From Rudanella paleaurantiibacter (GTDB lineage Bacteria > Bacteroidota > Bacteroidia > Cytophagales > Spirosomataceae), in assembly GCF_009184635.1 (NCBI RefSeq), contig NZ_WELI01000003.1:620001-684000 (forward strand): 64,000 nt of DNA. Direction: 5' to 3'. Numbering within the stretch: the stretch's first letter is position 1; each line of letters opens with the position of its first letter. The position numbers were made by a program, and so were the translations under genes. Shown here piece after piece: positions 17,003 through 26,193 of the stretch. The notes under the pieces are model-generated. The model did not search any database and had not been told where the DNA came from. It saw only the letters and a program-made list of their open reading frames with translations.

Positions 17003-17439
17003 TTTTTCGACAGGATTACAGGATATACAGGATTTTCTTCCATAAAAATAATCGGTTGTCTGTCAATTTTTGTGGACAGCGTGCGGCTCTGGCCTTCGGC
17101 CGGAGGGGCCACCAGGCCCAATAAAGCGTAGAATTGGCCTAATGGCCCTCCGGCCGAAGGCCAGAGCTACACACGATGCCAGTGACTCCACATGATTTGA
17201 CAGACAACCAAATAATCCTACGCGAATTATGTGATCACTGTACGGATTTTAGCTTTTGAGAGTACCGTAGGCACGGCATGTTATCCAAGTTGGCTCTTCA
17301 AGTGTCGTACCTACGGCACTCCAGAGTACATGACAACTACTTAGCTACAAACATACCACCCCTATGAGGCTAAGGTATAACGGGGTTAGAATCTCATAGT
17401 TCGCGTTAATCCTGTACATCCTGTAATCCTGTCGAAAAA
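17003..17439. repeat. Composite element with concentric inverted repeats
   Basis: The region from 16879 to 17509 holds no gene. Its core is bounded by 32-base inverted repeats at 17003-17034 and 17408-17439 that match at 31 of 32 positions (core word GACAGGATTACAGGAT). Inside lie a perfect 13-base pair of arms (GGTTGTCTGTCAA at 17054-17066 with its complement at 17197-17209) and a perfect 22-base pair at 17086-17107 and 17146-17167 (GGCCTTCGGCCGGAGG core). An imperfect pair lies at 17261-17279 and 17301-17319 (CCGTAGG core). No coding frame is apparent. It looks like MITE- or REP-type elements nested in each other between divergent genes. Confidence 0.85.
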
Positions 17440-17509
17440 TAAACTTGTACTACTCCCACGGCCTTTGTTTGCGCCGGGGGCTGCGCTTCTTTTCCGTATA
17501 TTGGCCCCT

Positions 17510-19300
17510 ATGATGCGATCATTATTCATTCCGATTGGCTTACTGACGCTCGTGGTGGCCTGCCAAACCTCGGCCCCACGCAGCTCGTCGGGCACGGTAT
17601 CCCAGAGTCAGGGCGTGTACCAATACCGCGACGAAGACCCTACGCTCAAACCGTTTTACTCCGACCGGATGGGCGTTACCGGGCGCAACGGTATGGTGGC
17701 CACGGCTCACCCCGAAGCGTCGCGCGTGGGTCTGGAGATTCTGAAAGCGGGCGGTAATGCCGTCGATGCGGCCGTGGCCGTGCAGTTTGCCCTGGCGGTG
17801 GTGTACCCCGGCGCGGGCAACCTGGGGGGCGGAGGGTTTCTGGTGTATCGCGACAAAGCCGGTGAAGCCCATACCCTCGATTTTCGCGAAAAAGCCCCCG
17901 GCCGGGCTTCCCGCGATATGTACCTCGATTCGGCAGGCAACGTACGGCCGGGTCTGAGCATTAGCGGACATCTGGCCAGTGGGGTGCCGGGCTCCGTCGA
18001 CGGTATGGTGCAGGCCCACAGCCGGTTTGGGCGGTTAAGCTGGGCGCAGGTGCTGCAACCCGCCATCGACCTCGCCGAGCGGGGTTTTCCCCTCACCGAG
18101 CGCGACGCCCGTGGCCTCAACAGTATCCGGCAAGACCTGCTACGAATCAATCCCGGCAAATCGTATTTTCTGAAAGGTGCCCCTACCGACACTACCCGCT
18201 GGCGTGCCAACGAACGGCTTGTGCAAACCGACCTGGGGCAAACGCTACGGCGGATTCAGGCACAGGGCCGCGCCGGTTTTTACGGGGGCGAAACCGCCCG
18301 GCTGCTGGCGGCTGAGATGCAGCGCGGGGGCGGTCTCATTACCGAGCAAGACCTGGCCGACTACAAATCGGTTTGGCGCACCCCACTCAAAGCCACGTAC
18401 AAAGACTTGAATATCATCACGATGCCCCCTACGTCGAGCGGTGGGGTTGCGCTGGTGCAACTGATGCGTTTTGTGGAACCGTTTCCGCTCCGGCGCTGGG
18501 GCTGGAACCGCGACAGCACCGTACAGGTCATGATTGAGGCCGAACGACGCGTGTATGCCGACCGGGCCAAGTTTTTGGGCGACCCCGATTTTGTGAAGGT
18601 GCCCGTAGCCGAACTGACAAGCTACCTCTACCTCAAATCGCGCTGGACCGACTTCAACTGGGCCAAAGCCACCGACAGCCGGAATATTCGCGGGGGCACC
18701 TTGCCCGGCTTTGAAAGCCTCGAAACCACCCACTTCTCGGTGGTCGACAAAGAGGGGAACGCTGTGGCCATTACCACCACGCTCAATGGCGGTTACGGCA
18801 GCCGGGTTGTGGTAGGCGGGGCCGGTTTTCTGATGAACAACGAGATGGATGATTTCAGTATAAAGCCCGGCACGCCCAACATGTACGGGCTGGTGGGCAA
18901 CGCGGCCAACGCCATTGCACCCGGCAAACGGATGCTGTCGAGCATGACGCCCACGATTCTCGAAAAAGCGGGCAAGCTGTACATGGTGGTGGGTACGCCG
19001 GGCGGCTCAACTATTATGACATCGGTGTTTCAGACGATTCTGAACGTGGTTGAACATGGCATGACAATGCAGCAGGCCGTAAACGCGCTCAAGTTTCATC
19101 ATCAGTGGCTACCCGACAAAACGACTTTTGAAAACGGGGCTTTTACCCCTAAAACCGAGCAGATTCTGCAAAGTCGGGGCTACGTTCTCGAACGTCTGAC
19201 CAACACCCTCGGTCGTATGGATTGTATTCTGGTGCGCCCCGACGGCAGTTTCGAAGGGGCCTCTGACCCCCGAGCCGATAACACGGCTATGGGATACTAA
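17510..19300 (+). CDS. ggt: Gamma-glutamyltransferase
   Basis: A 596-residue precursor that is expected to cleave itself into large and small subunits. The nucleophile is Thr407 in TTHFSVVDKEGNAVAITTT, followed by NGGYGS and GKRMLSSMTPT of the small subunit. The N-terminus (MMRSLFIPIGLLTLVVAC) is a lipoprotein signal with Cys at residue 19 or 18, so the enzyme is likely anchored in the periplasm. The start was taken at ATG 17510 because an in-frame TTG at 17465 would add charged sequence before the signal. It hydrolyses gamma-glutamyl compounds such as glutathione. A 5-oxoprolinase lies at the far end of the window. Confidence 0.95.
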   Translation: MMRSLFIPIGLLTLVVACQTSAPRSSSGTVSQSQGVYQYRDEDPTLKPFYSDRMGVTGRNGMVATAHPEASRVGLEILKAGGNAVDAAVAVQFALAVVYPGAGNLGGGGFLVYRDKAGEAHTLDFREKAPGRASRDMYLDSAGNVRPGLSISGHLASGVPGSVDGMVQAHSRFGRLSWAQVLQPAIDLAERGFPLTERDARGLNSIRQDLLRINPGKSYFLKGAPTDTTRWRANERLVQTDLGQTLRRIQAQGRAGFYGGETARLLAAEMQRGGGLITEQDLADYKSVWRTPLKATYKDLNIITMPPTSSGGVALVQLMRFVEPFPLRRWGWNRDSTVQVMIEAERRVYADRAKFLGDPDFVKVPVAELTSYLYLKSRWTDFNWAKATDSRNIRGGTLPGFESLETTHFSVVDKEGNAVAITTTLNGGYGSRVVVGGAGFLMNNEMDDFSIKPGTPNMYGLVGNAANAIAPGKRMLSSMTPTILEKAGKLYMVVGTPGGSTIMTSVFQTILNVVEHGMTMQQAVNALKFHHQWLPDKTTFENGAFTPKTEQILQSRGYVLERLTNTLGRMDCILVRPDGSFEGASDPRADNTAMGY

Positions 19301-19319
19301 TGGGAGTTACGAGTTGGTG

Positions 19320-19420
19320 CAGTACTGGACATTAGATATTGGACACCAGACGTTAGACTTCTCTTCAGAATGGAAATAAGTCTAACGTCTAGTGTCTGAA
19401 GTTCGAATATCAAACACTCT
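19320..19420. repeat. CAGTACTGGACATT-type palindromic element, copy 1
   Basis: GACACCAGACGTTAGACTT at 19342-19360 is the inverted partner of AAGTCTAACGTCTAGTGTC at 19378-19396, with one mismatch in 19. The left end reads CAGTACTGGACATT, the same word that borders the element at 31481-31580. It lies between the convergent gamma-glutamyltransferase and DUF4142 genes and could act as a bidirectional terminator. Confidence 0.75.
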
Positions 19421-19445
19421 ACGAACTCCTAACTACTTACCCCCT

Positions 19446-20024
19446 TTACCCCAGCACGTTACGGAGCGATTTGGCCCGGTCGGCGCGTTGGTTGGCTTCT
19501 TTTTCTGCCCGATTACCGTACTCCCGCACCGCATCGTTGGGGGCATCATCGGCAAGGTCGTCGGCGAGGTCCGACATCTGATTGGTGATTTTCTGGATTT
19601 GCTCCAGGTATTTGAGGTCGAACGCAGTGCCTGCTTTTTCACCGGTCAGGTCTTCCACTCGGTCGCGCCCTTCGGCCGACAGTTCGGTGGGCAGCACAAT
19701 TTTCAGGTCACGGGCCAAATCGCGCAGGGCTTTATCCTGCTGCGCGTACCGGTTCACGGCCTGCTGCGCCAATGCCTTTACCTCAGGATTGGTAGCCTGC
19801 CGCAAAGCCGCCTGACTCAGTTCGTACTCGGTGAGGTTCATGCTCGTCAGCTCCACCAGCCGGGCAGCCGTTTTTTTAGCGTCCTGCTTAGCCTCGTCGC
19901 TAACCCCCACTGCCTGCGCGTCGATGCGCTGTTCGTTGGCCTCGTTCGCCTTGTTATCACTGTCGTTGCCGCCACAGGCTTGCAGAAGCAAACCCAGCAC
20001 GACGATTGAAAGGTATCGGTTCAT
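19446..20024 (-). CDS. DUF4142 domain lipoprotein
   Basis: A 192-residue protein. The ATG at 20024 gives the lipobox LLQAC, with lipidated Cys17; the earlier in-frame ATG at 20078 reads through repeat DNA. Residues about 45-185 are all helical, with the DUF4142 pattern (LVELTSMNLTEYELSQAAL, VKALAQQAVNRYAQQDKALR, FDLKYLEQIQKI). The family folds as a ferritin-like four-helix bundle of unknown function and is frequent in stress-linked loci. No metal-ligand set is obvious here. It is monocistronic and convergent with gamma-glutamyltransferase. Confidence 0.85.
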   Translation of the reverse strand: MNRYLSIVVLGLLLQACGGNDSDNKANEANEQRIDAQAVGVSDEAKQDAKKTAARLVELTSMNLTEYELSQAALRQATNPEVKALAQQAVNRYAQQDKALRDLARDLKIVLPTELSAEGRDRVEDLTGEKAGTAFDLKYLEQIQKITNQMSDLADDLADDAPNDAVREYGNRAEKEANQRADRAKSLRNVLG

Positions 20025-20030
20025 AAGCGA

Positions 20031-20125
20031 ATGTACAATGTAAAATGCAAAATGAATCATTGGATTACCAATTGACAATCAACCCTTTCACTATACATTT
20101 TACACTATACTTTATACATTTGATT
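20031..20125. repeat. AT-rich palindromic intergenic repeat
   Basis: AATGTACAATGTAAAATGCA on the left and CATTTTACACTATACTTTATACATTT on the right are imperfect inverted partners around about 20075. The vocabulary is that of 7985-8135. The element fills the space between the mce gene and the DUF4142 gene, both on the minus strand. Confidence 0.55.
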
Positions 20126-20163
20126 TTGACTGGGAATTTAAAACGAAGGAATCAACCCTGCCC

Positions 20164-21198
20164 TTAGTTACCCGCGTTGGCTTGCCGCGCTGCGCTATCG
20201 GCGGGGGCTGTTTGGGCGGCTTTTTCGGCCTTCTCTTTCTCCTTGGCCCGGCGACGGAAAAACCCGCGTAACAGGAAATTATGTTGCAGGGCCTCCATGT
20301 TTTCGTCCAGCTTTTTGGTCCCCTGATTCAGGTTACTCAACGTGCCGCGCACATCGTTGTTCACGCTCGGGTCGTTGAGAAGCAGCCCCACCAGGTTGTC
20401 TTTGCTATTGAGACGGTCGCTTGCTTTGCGCATGTCGTCGGTTACTTCGGTGGCCATATTGGCGGCATCGCGCAGCCGGGCCGACGTCAGCCGGATGTTA
20501 CTGTACACGGCCGTGTCCGACACGAGCTGGTTAGGCAGGCCACGCTTGTCGTTGAGTTTAGCCGCAAACGCCGACAGCGACCCCGACGCTTTGGCGGCAC
20601 TGCCCGATGCTTGCTGCAAGTTACTCACCATGCTCTCGAACCGGTACGCCAGCAGTGAATCGGTCAATACGGCCCCGGCCACGCCTTTGCCCTGCTTAAT
20701 CTGGCCAATGATGTTTTTCACATCGGTGGTGATACGCAACAGGTTGTTGTTGTTTTCCTGGAGGGTTTCGAGCAGTTGGTCGGAGCTGAGGGCTGTGCGT
20801 ACCGCCAGCCGGTCGCCGTCTTCCACGGGCTCAACGCGGGGGCTGCCCCCCACAATCATCACAATTTTATTGCCGATAAGCCCGTCGGAGCTAATGGTTG
20901 CCTGCGCGTCTTTACGGATATACGCCTGCGACTTTTCTTCGATGTTCATGTCGACCTCCACCTGCGAATTGCCGAAGAAGCTAATCCGCCGAACCGTTCC
21001 GACTTTCACGCCCGAAAACCAGACGTTGTTTCCTACTTTAAGGCCACCTACATCGTCGAAGATAGCTTTCACCATCACGGTTTTCACAAACCGTTTCTGC
21101 TGCCCGCCGAGGAACAACACGCCCCCGATGAAAATGATAATCCCGATGAGCACAAAAAGGCCAACGGTAATCGATCGTTTATTGTCTGCTGCTTTCAT
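20164..21198 (-). CDS. mlaD: MlaD-type MCE domain protein
   Basis: A 344-residue substrate-binding component of a lipid ABC transporter. One N-terminal transmembrane helix (about 8-28) is followed by the MCE domain (about 35-115; VMVKAIFDDVGGLKVGNNVWFSG). A long helical periplasmic region with coiled-coil character comes next, and a Lys/Ala-rich tail ends the protein. It is the last gene of a three-gene operon: permease, ATPase, MCE, with gaps of only 25 and 27 bases. By analogy with Mla it would move phospholipids between outer and inner membrane. The symbol is by family, not proven orthology. Confidence 0.9.
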   Translation of the reverse strand: MKAADNKRSITVGLFVLIGIIIFIGGVLFLGGQQKRFVKTVMVKAIFDDVGGLKVGNNVWFSGVKVGTVRRISFFGNSQVEVDMNIEEKSQAYIRKDAQATISSDGLIGNKIVMIVGGSPRVEPVEDGDRLAVRTALSSDQLLETLQENNNNLLRITTDVKNIIGQIKQGKGVAGAVLTDSLLAYRFESMVSNLQQASGSAAKASGSLSAFAAKLNDKRGLPNQLVSDTAVYSNIRLTSARLRDAANMATEVTDDMRKASDRLNSKDNLVGLLLNDPSVNNDVRGTLSNLNQGTKKLDENMEALQHNFLLRGFFRRRAKEKEKAEKAAQTAPADSAARQANAGN

Positions 21199-21225
21199 GT
21201 GTCTAAAATTTGGCTTGTGGATGGT

Positions 21226-21990
21226 CTATGACATGCGTCGTTCTTCCACGAAATTGTAATTGTAAAACTGCTGCACGCGCTCGTCGTCGGTGTCGAATAC
21301 CTCTTCAAACGTCCCGACACGTTGAAACTGCCCGTCGAATAGCATGGCTACCCGGTCGCCTACAGCTTTGGCGCAGGTGAGGTCGTGCGTAATCACAATC
21401 GACGAGGTCTTGTAGCGTTCTTTCACCTCGTTGATCAGATTGTTGATGTCAATACAGGTAATCGGGTCAAGGCCGGCCGTGGGTTCGTCGTAGAGCATCA
21501 CCTCGGGCTTCAGAATAAGCGTGCGGGCAATACCGATCCGCTTGCGTTGCCCACCCGATAGTTCAGACGGCATCTGGTTGATCGTCTGGCTCAGCCCCAC
21601 GTTGTCGAGGGCTTCTTCTACCGCCTGGTCGATTTCTTTGCGGCTCAGGTTGCGCGCGTTCCGCACGAGCGGAAACTCCAGGTTTTCGCGCACGGTCATA
21701 CTGTCGTACAGGGCACTGTTCTGAAACGAAAACCCAATCTTGAGCCGGAGCGCGTCGAGTTCTTTGCGGGAGAGCTCCTCCACCTGTTGCCCGAAGGCCG
21801 TAATGGTCCCCGAATCGGCCTTGAGCAGCCCGACCAGTATTTTGATCAGCACCGATTTTCCCGTTCCCGACCGGCCCAGTACCACCAGGTTTTCGCCCTT
21901 GTACAGGTCGAGGTCAACGCCCTGCAACACCTTATAGTCGCCAAAGGCAATGCGGAGGTCGCGGATTGAAATAACAACTTCATTGTTCAT
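21226..21990 (-). CDS. mlaF: MlaF-type ABC transporter ATP-binding protein
   Basis: A 254-residue ATPase energising the lipid transporter. Motifs are Walker A GRSGTGKS, Q-loop FSFQNSALYDSM, signature LSGGQRKRIGIARTL, Walker B VMLYDEPTAGLDP and switch His in VITHDL. The start at 21990 is preferred because the sequence from MNNEVVISIRDLRIAFGDYKV matches family N-termini, while the upstream part of the ORF overlaps the permease spacer. It is flanked by the permease and MCE genes on the same strand. Confidence 0.94.
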   Translation of the reverse strand: MNNEVVISIRDLRIAFGDYKVLQGVDLDLYKGENLVVLGRSGTGKSVLIKILVGLLKADSGTITAFGQQVEELSRKELDALRLKIGFSFQNSALYDSMTVRENLEFPLVRNARNLSRKEIDQAVEEALDNVGLSQTINQMPSELSGGQRKRIGIARTLILKPEVMLYDEPTAGLDPITCIDINNLINEVKERYKTSSIVITHDLTCAKAVGDRVAMLFDGQFQRVGTFEEVFDTDDERVQQFYNYNFVEERRMS

Positions 21991-22015
21991 GTGTGTAGTG
22001 AATGGCTGGGTGGGA

Positions 22016-22816
22016 CTATGTACCGCGAATGGCGTTGACAATCTGCAAAGCCAGCAGTTCTTCAATAAAGACGAGGAACATGGTGGTTACCACGGCTGAG
22101 TTGGCCGCTTTACCGACACCCTCCGTTCCCTTCGATGAGTTGTAACCTTTGTAACAGCCGACCATACCGATGGTAAACCCAAACACGAAGGTTTTGATGA
22201 GCGACGCGAAAATGTCGAGAAACGAAATAGCCTCGAACACATCGGTGATAAACGTCAGAAAGCTGGTGGCTTCGTTCTGCGTCACGTTGACAAACGCCCC
22301 CAGCAACCCCACAAATACGGTGTACACCATGAGCGTGGGCAGCATGAGGGTGGTAGCCAGTACGCGGGTCACGACCAGGAACTTGAACGGATTAGTAGCT
22401 GACACCTCCATCGCGTCGATCTGTTCGGTTACGCGCATAGACCCCAACTCGGCCCCGATGTTGGAGCCCACCCGGCCGGCCGCAATCAGGGCCGTAACCA
22501 GCGGAGCCAACGCCCGAACCAGCGCAATGGCAATGAGCGACGGCAACCAGGAGGTAGCCCCAAACTCAGCCAACGACGGCCGCGACTGATTCGTGAATAC
22601 AATCCCTGTGATAAAACCCGTCAGGGAAATGAGCGGCAACGAGCGTACCCCTACCTCGTAACACTGGCGAATAATTTCTTTGAACTCGTAAGGGGGCTGA
22701 AAAACTTCTTTGAAAAACTGACCGACGAAGCCCGCTACGTCGCTCAGCGTAATCAGCATGCGCCCAAAACGTCTGGGCGTGCTGGCGGTCTCGGTTCCTG
22801 TAGTGCTGGTGTTCAT
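22016..22816 (-). CDS. mlaE: MlaE-type ABC transporter permease
   Basis: A 266-residue inner-membrane permease, first gene of the MlaE-MlaF-MlaD type operon. It has the MlaE pattern: an amphipathic N-terminal helix region, then LPLISLTGFITGIVFTNQSRPSL, ALAPLVTALIAAGRVGSNIGAELGSM and a second half with VGCYKGYNSSKGTEGVGKAAN. About five to six membrane segments are present. The ATG at 22816 was chosen over an upstream in-frame alternative at 22843. The lactonase gene diverges from it with about 110 bases between. Confidence 0.93.
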   Translation of the reverse strand: MNTSTTGTETASTPRRFGRMLITLSDVAGFVGQFFKEVFQPPYEFKEIIRQCYEVGVRSLPLISLTGFITGIVFTNQSRPSLAEFGATSWLPSLIAIALVRALAPLVTALIAAGRVGSNIGAELGSMRVTEQIDAMEVSATNPFKFLVVTRVLATTLMLPTLMVYTVFVGLLGAFVNVTQNEATSFLTFITDVFEAISFLDIFASLIKTFVFGFTIGMVGCYKGYNSSKGTEGVGKAANSAVVTTMFLVFIEELLALQIVNAIRGT

Positions 22817-22883
22817 TCTGTACTTTTTAAGAGATACTACCAAAGTAGTACAGCACTCATAACAGGAATCTGGAACGGTGGTT

Positions 22884-22891
22884 TAATTTTG
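22884..22891 (+). promoter_or_regulatory. Candidate -7 box for the lactonase gene
   Basis: TAATTTTG matches TAnnTTTG and lies 35 bases upstream of the ATG at 22927, giving a predicted leader of roughly 30 bases. No TTTG is visible at the -33 spacing. Confidence 0.45.
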
Positions 22892-22926
22892 TGAGTGAAG
22901 GGAATACATCCCGCAAAACCCTCTCT

Positions 22927-24045
22927 ATGACGCGTCTTCTGACCTTTGTACTGGCTTCTTTTCTGAGCCTCTCGGCAACCGCCCAACTCCTGCACGTAGG
23001 CACCTATACTGTTCGCGGCAGCGAGGGAATTTACACCCTGCGTTTCGACCCTAAAACGGGCAAGCTAACCCCACTGAGCAGTGTTCGAAACCAGAAAAGC
23101 CCTTCGTTTGTAGCCATCCGGCCGGGTGGTAAATTTCTGTACGCTGTAAACGAGGCCGACAATGCCGGGGCTACCCGCGCGGGGGCCGTCAGCGCCTACA
23201 CGCGCGACCCTAAAACCGGTGCGCTGACGTTTATCAACGAAACCTCGGCCTTCGGACGGGGCCCTTGCCATATCAGCGTCGACAAAACGGGGCGGTGGGC
23301 AGTTATCTCAAATTACACAAGCGGCAGCTGGCGGGTGTATGGCATCAATGCCGATGGCTCGCTCGGCGCATTGACCGATAGCCTGAGTTTTTCGGGGAAA
23401 GGCGTAAATCAGAGTCGGCAGGAAGGCCCGCACGTACACTCGGCCACTATCTCGGCCGATAATCGGTTTGTGTACATCGCCGACCTCGGTACCGATAAGC
23501 TGCATACCTACGCCCTCAACACCAAAACGGGGAAACTAACCCCTGCCACGACGCCCGTTGTGACGGTTCAACCCGGTTCGGGGCCGCGCCATGTGGCTAT
23601 TCACCCAAACGGGCGTTTCCTGTACCTGGCCGAAGAGATGACGTCGTCGGTGGCAGTATTTAGCCGGAATCCCCAAACGGGCGCGCTCTCGCTCATGGGC
23701 GACCGTGTGGCCAGCCTACCCGCCGACTTTACGGGCGATAATACCCATGCCGATATTCATACCGATCCGGCAGGCAAGCATCTGTACGTTTCGAATCGGG
23801 GGCATAATTCACTCAGTATCTTCGCTATCGCGGCCGACGGCACGCTCAAACTGATTGGGCATCAGCCGGTAAAAGGAGCTAAACCCCGCAATTTTATGGT
23901 ACACCCAAGCGGGCAGTACGTGCTGGTTGCCAATCAGGACACCGACAATGTTGTGGTGTTCCGGCGCGACCCCAAAACGGGCCTCCTCACCGACACCGGC
24001 GAGCAAGCCAGCGTGCCCTCACCCGTGTGTTTGAAAATGGAGTAA
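22927..24045 (+). CDS. Lactonase family seven-bladed propeller (6-phosphogluconolactonase type)
   Basis: A 372-residue exported protein of the lactonase family (YbhE/Pgl-like propellers). The signal peptide is residues 1-19 (ending SLSATAQ), which is unusual for a cytoplasmic 6-phosphogluconolactonase and points to a periplasmic role. Repeated blade motifs include LHVGTYT, FVAIRPGGKFLYAVNE, GPCHISVDKTGRWAVISNY, GPRHVAIHPNGRFLYLAEE and PRNFMVHPSGQYVLVANQD. Substrate is uncertain: members act on sugar lactones or muconolactone-like compounds. The gene is monocistronic and convergent with the flavin reductase gene. Confidence 0.88.
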   Translation: MTRLLTFVLASFLSLSATAQLLHVGTYTVRGSEGIYTLRFDPKTGKLTPLSSVRNQKSPSFVAIRPGGKFLYAVNEADNAGATRAGAVSAYTRDPKTGALTFINETSAFGRGPCHISVDKTGRWAVISNYTSGSWRVYGINADGSLGALTDSLSFSGKGVNQSRQEGPHVHSATISADNRFVYIADLGTDKLHTYALNTKTGKLTPATTPVVTVQPGSGPRHVAIHPNGRFLYLAEEMTSSVAVFSRNPQTGALSLMGDRVASLPADFTGDNTHADIHTDPAGKHLYVSNRGHNSLSIFAIAADGTLKLIGHQPVKGAKPRNFMVHPSGQYVLVANQDTDNVVVFRRDPKTGLLTDTGEQASVPSPVCLKME

Positions 24046-24063
24046 TCAGATTCGGCTGTGCGT

Positions 24064-24126
24064 AGAGATGACATCTCTGCGTGGGGCCTCTGTTCAGGGA
24101 AGTCAATCGCCAGAGATGTCATCTCT
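24064..24126. repeat. Paired AGAGATG palindromes
   Basis: AGAGATGACATCTCT at 24064-24078 and its exact reverse complement AGAGATGTCATCTCT at 24112-24126 are separated by 33 bases. Each is itself a near-palindrome. The arrangement is like a BIME (paired REP sequences) and sits between two convergent genes, where it could terminate both transcripts. Confidence 0.8.
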
Positions 24127-24137
24127 TTGTATGAAGC

Positions 24138-25019
24138 CTACGCCACCAGCAACGTAAGCCAGGCTTCAGTTACGTTGCCCTCGGCCAGAAGCTGTTTGGC
24201 GCGTAGGTGCAACAAATCAGGTAGGTATTGGCAACCGAAGCGGGCTTCGTCCATGAGTGACCGGACGGCTTCGGTTTGCCGATAAGCCGCCACTTCGTCG
24301 GGAGTGGGCAGGGTTTTGGCGCTTCCCAACCTACCCAGGTCGTTGCCTGTCAGGATGTTGCTATTCCGAATCGGGAGCGGTATCTGATCCACCCCAACGC
24401 CCATTTGCGGGCGAGCCACTTCAAACAAAGCGGCATCATTGGCCCGCACATACCAGTCGGCCCCAAGCCGACCAACCAAATCAATTCGGAACGGGTCAAT
24501 CTGACCGTTAGCGTCGAAAATCTCGTCGTGAAAATGGGCCAGTACCACCTCGCACACCACGAGCGTACCGGCACCCGGCGCATCGCCAAGGGGCACCAGT
24601 TGCCGCACCACACACTCGTACGATACGGGAGCCTCGGCCACGCGCGGGGGCACCACCCGCTCGGAGGGCAGGGGGGTAAAACCCGCCTTATCGAACTCGT
24701 TAACGTGCCGGTCGAACTCAGCACTCGCCAACGACATCTGCTCCACCATCCGGTGACTCACCACGTTGATAGTCACCTCAGGCACTTCCTCCACGTTGAG
24801 CAGGGCGTGTTTTTTATGGCCATGCCGATTGCGGCTGGGCGAAAACACCAGCATCGGCGGGTTGAACCCGAAAATATTGAAAAAGCTATAGGGCGACAGG
24901 TTCACGTGCCCCTCTTTGCTGATGGTGCTCACAAACGCAATGGGTCGGGGCGCTATGGAGCTATTCAAAAGCCGATAAAAATCGGGAACGCTTAGGTCCT
25001 GTGGGGAAATGGTTTTCAT
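24138..25019 (-). CDS. Flavin reductase family protein
   Basis: A 293-residue FMN-binding split-barrel protein. The N-terminal pattern YRLLNSSIAPRPIAFVSTIS, then NLSPYSFFNIFGFNPPMLVFSP and EVTINVVS, is typical of flavin-reductase-like domains. It starts 13 bases after fahA and so is co-transcribed with the homogentisate pathway. Family members reduce flavin for a partner monooxygenase or have electron-transfer roles. No partner monooxygenase is seen nearby, so its role here is open. ATG 25019 was preferred over one at 25040, which would overlap the fahA stop. Confidence 0.87.
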   Translation of the reverse strand: MKTISPQDLSVPDFYRLLNSSIAPRPIAFVSTISKEGHVNLSPYSFFNIFGFNPPMLVFSPSRNRHGHKKHALLNVEEVPEVTINVVSHRMVEQMSLASAEFDRHVNEFDKAGFTPLPSERVVPPRVAEAPVSYECVVRQLVPLGDAPGAGTLVVCEVVLAHFHDEIFDANGQIDPFRIDLVGRLGADWYVRANDAALFEVARPQMGVGVDQIPLPIRNSNILTGNDLGRLGSAKTLPTPDEVAAYRQTEAVRSLMDEARFGCQYLPDLLHLRAKQLLAEGNVTEAWLTLLVA

Positions 25020-25032
25020 CCGAATGTGCTTC

Positions 25033-26193
25033 TTATCCAACTATACGGCCCGTGACTTCGCCAAGTTCCTGCCGGTGCCCATCGGGGGCGAAAAAGGCCC
25101 GCATCGTCACCCGGTCTCCGTCGAGCAAAAAGGTGCGGGTACTCCCATCGGGCAGGGTCAGCGGGCGGGTGCCGTTCCAGCTCTGTTCGAGCAGCGAGCC
25201 GCTTTCGTCGGGCGTGGGACCGGAAATGGTACCGGTAGCCAGAATATCGCCCACGTTCAGATTGCAGCCGTTGACGGTGTGGTGGGCAATCATCTGGGCA
25301 AATGACCAGTACAGATACCGGGCGTTACTACGGGTAATGCAGGCATCGTTGAGCCAAACCTCCAGCCGAATGTCAAAATGCCCCGGCCCTGAGGGTTGTA
25401 AGTATGGCAAGGGACGCGGGTGCTGCTCAGGGCCAGCGCAACGGACCGGCTCAAGCTCATGAAAGGGCAACACCCAGGCCGACATCGACGAGCCAAAGTT
25501 TTTACCCAGAAACGGCCCCAGAGGCTGGTATTCCCACCGCTGAATATCGCGGGCCGACCAGTCGTTGAACAACACCAGACCGAAAATATAGTCTTCGGCT
25601 TCGTCAATGGGAACGGGCTGCCCCAGGGGGGAGGCTTTACCAATTACTAACCCCAGTTCGAGTTCGAAATCAAGAGCCGCCGATGGTCGGAATTCGGGTT
25701 GTTTGTCGGCATTGAGCACCTGCCCCGATGGCCGCCGAATGGGTGTCCCCGACACCACAATGCTCGACGCCCGGCCGTGATAGGCCACCGGCATATGCCG
25801 ATAGTTGGCCAGCAACGGGTCGCCATCGGGTCTGAATATACGGCCCACATGTTCGGCATGGTGAATGCCCGCGTAAAAATCGGTGTAATCGCCAATGTGT
25901 ACGGGCCGGTGCAGGGTTGCCCGCGTCGCCCGGATAAGTACCTGATCGTGCACCTCGCGCAGGGCGTCCTCGTTGTTGGCCAGTAGTTCGCCGATACGGT
26001 TGCTCACGGCGCGGCAGGTAGCCCGGCCCAACGCCATAAATGGGTTCAGCACCGGCTGGGCAAAGACCGACGGATTGATGTTGAGTGGGTTGAAGTAGCC
26101 CAACAGGGCCACAGTTTCAAGGTCGAGAATAAAGTCGCCGTGCCGGTAACCTACGCGGGGCGACGCAATATCGTAACTGAAGATGCCGTACAT
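25033..26193 (-). CDS. fahA: Fumarylacetoacetase
   Basis: A 386-residue enzyme that hydrolyses fumarylacetoacetate to fumarate and acetoacetate, the last step of tyrosine breakdown. Typical stretches are PVAYHGRASSIVVSGTPIRRPSGQ, the metal-binding LDFELELGLVIGKAS, and FNDWSARDIQRWEYQPLGPFLGKNF. The start at 26193 (MYGIFSYDIAS) was chosen because the 52 residues upstream come from repeat-like DNA. It lies downstream of marR, phhA, hppD and hmgA on the same strand. Confidence 0.95.
   Translation of the reverse strand: MYGIFSYDIASPRVGYRHGDFILDLETVALLGYFNPLNINPSVFAQPVLNPFMALGRATCRAVSNRIGELLANNEDALREVHDQVLIRATRATLHRPVHIGDYTDFYAGIHHAEHVGRIFRPDGDPLLANYRHMPVAYHGRASSIVVSGTPIRRPSGQVLNADKQPEFRPSAALDFELELGLVIGKASPLGQPVPIDEAEDYIFGLVLFNDWSARDIQRWEYQPLGPFLGKNFGSSMSAWVLPFHELEPVRCAGPEQHPRPLPYLQPSGPGHFDIRLEVWLNDACITRSNARYLYWSFAQMIAHHTVNGCNLNVGDILATGTISGPTPDESGSLLEQSWNGTRPLTLPDGSTRTFLLDGDRVTMRAFFAPDGHRQELGEVTGRIVG

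Noticed and set aside
17003-17439. CRISPR array or insertion sequence with transposase
   Set aside because: The repeats are inverted and nested rather than direct and evenly spaced, and no transposase frame is present. No CRISPR array or cas gene was seen in the window.
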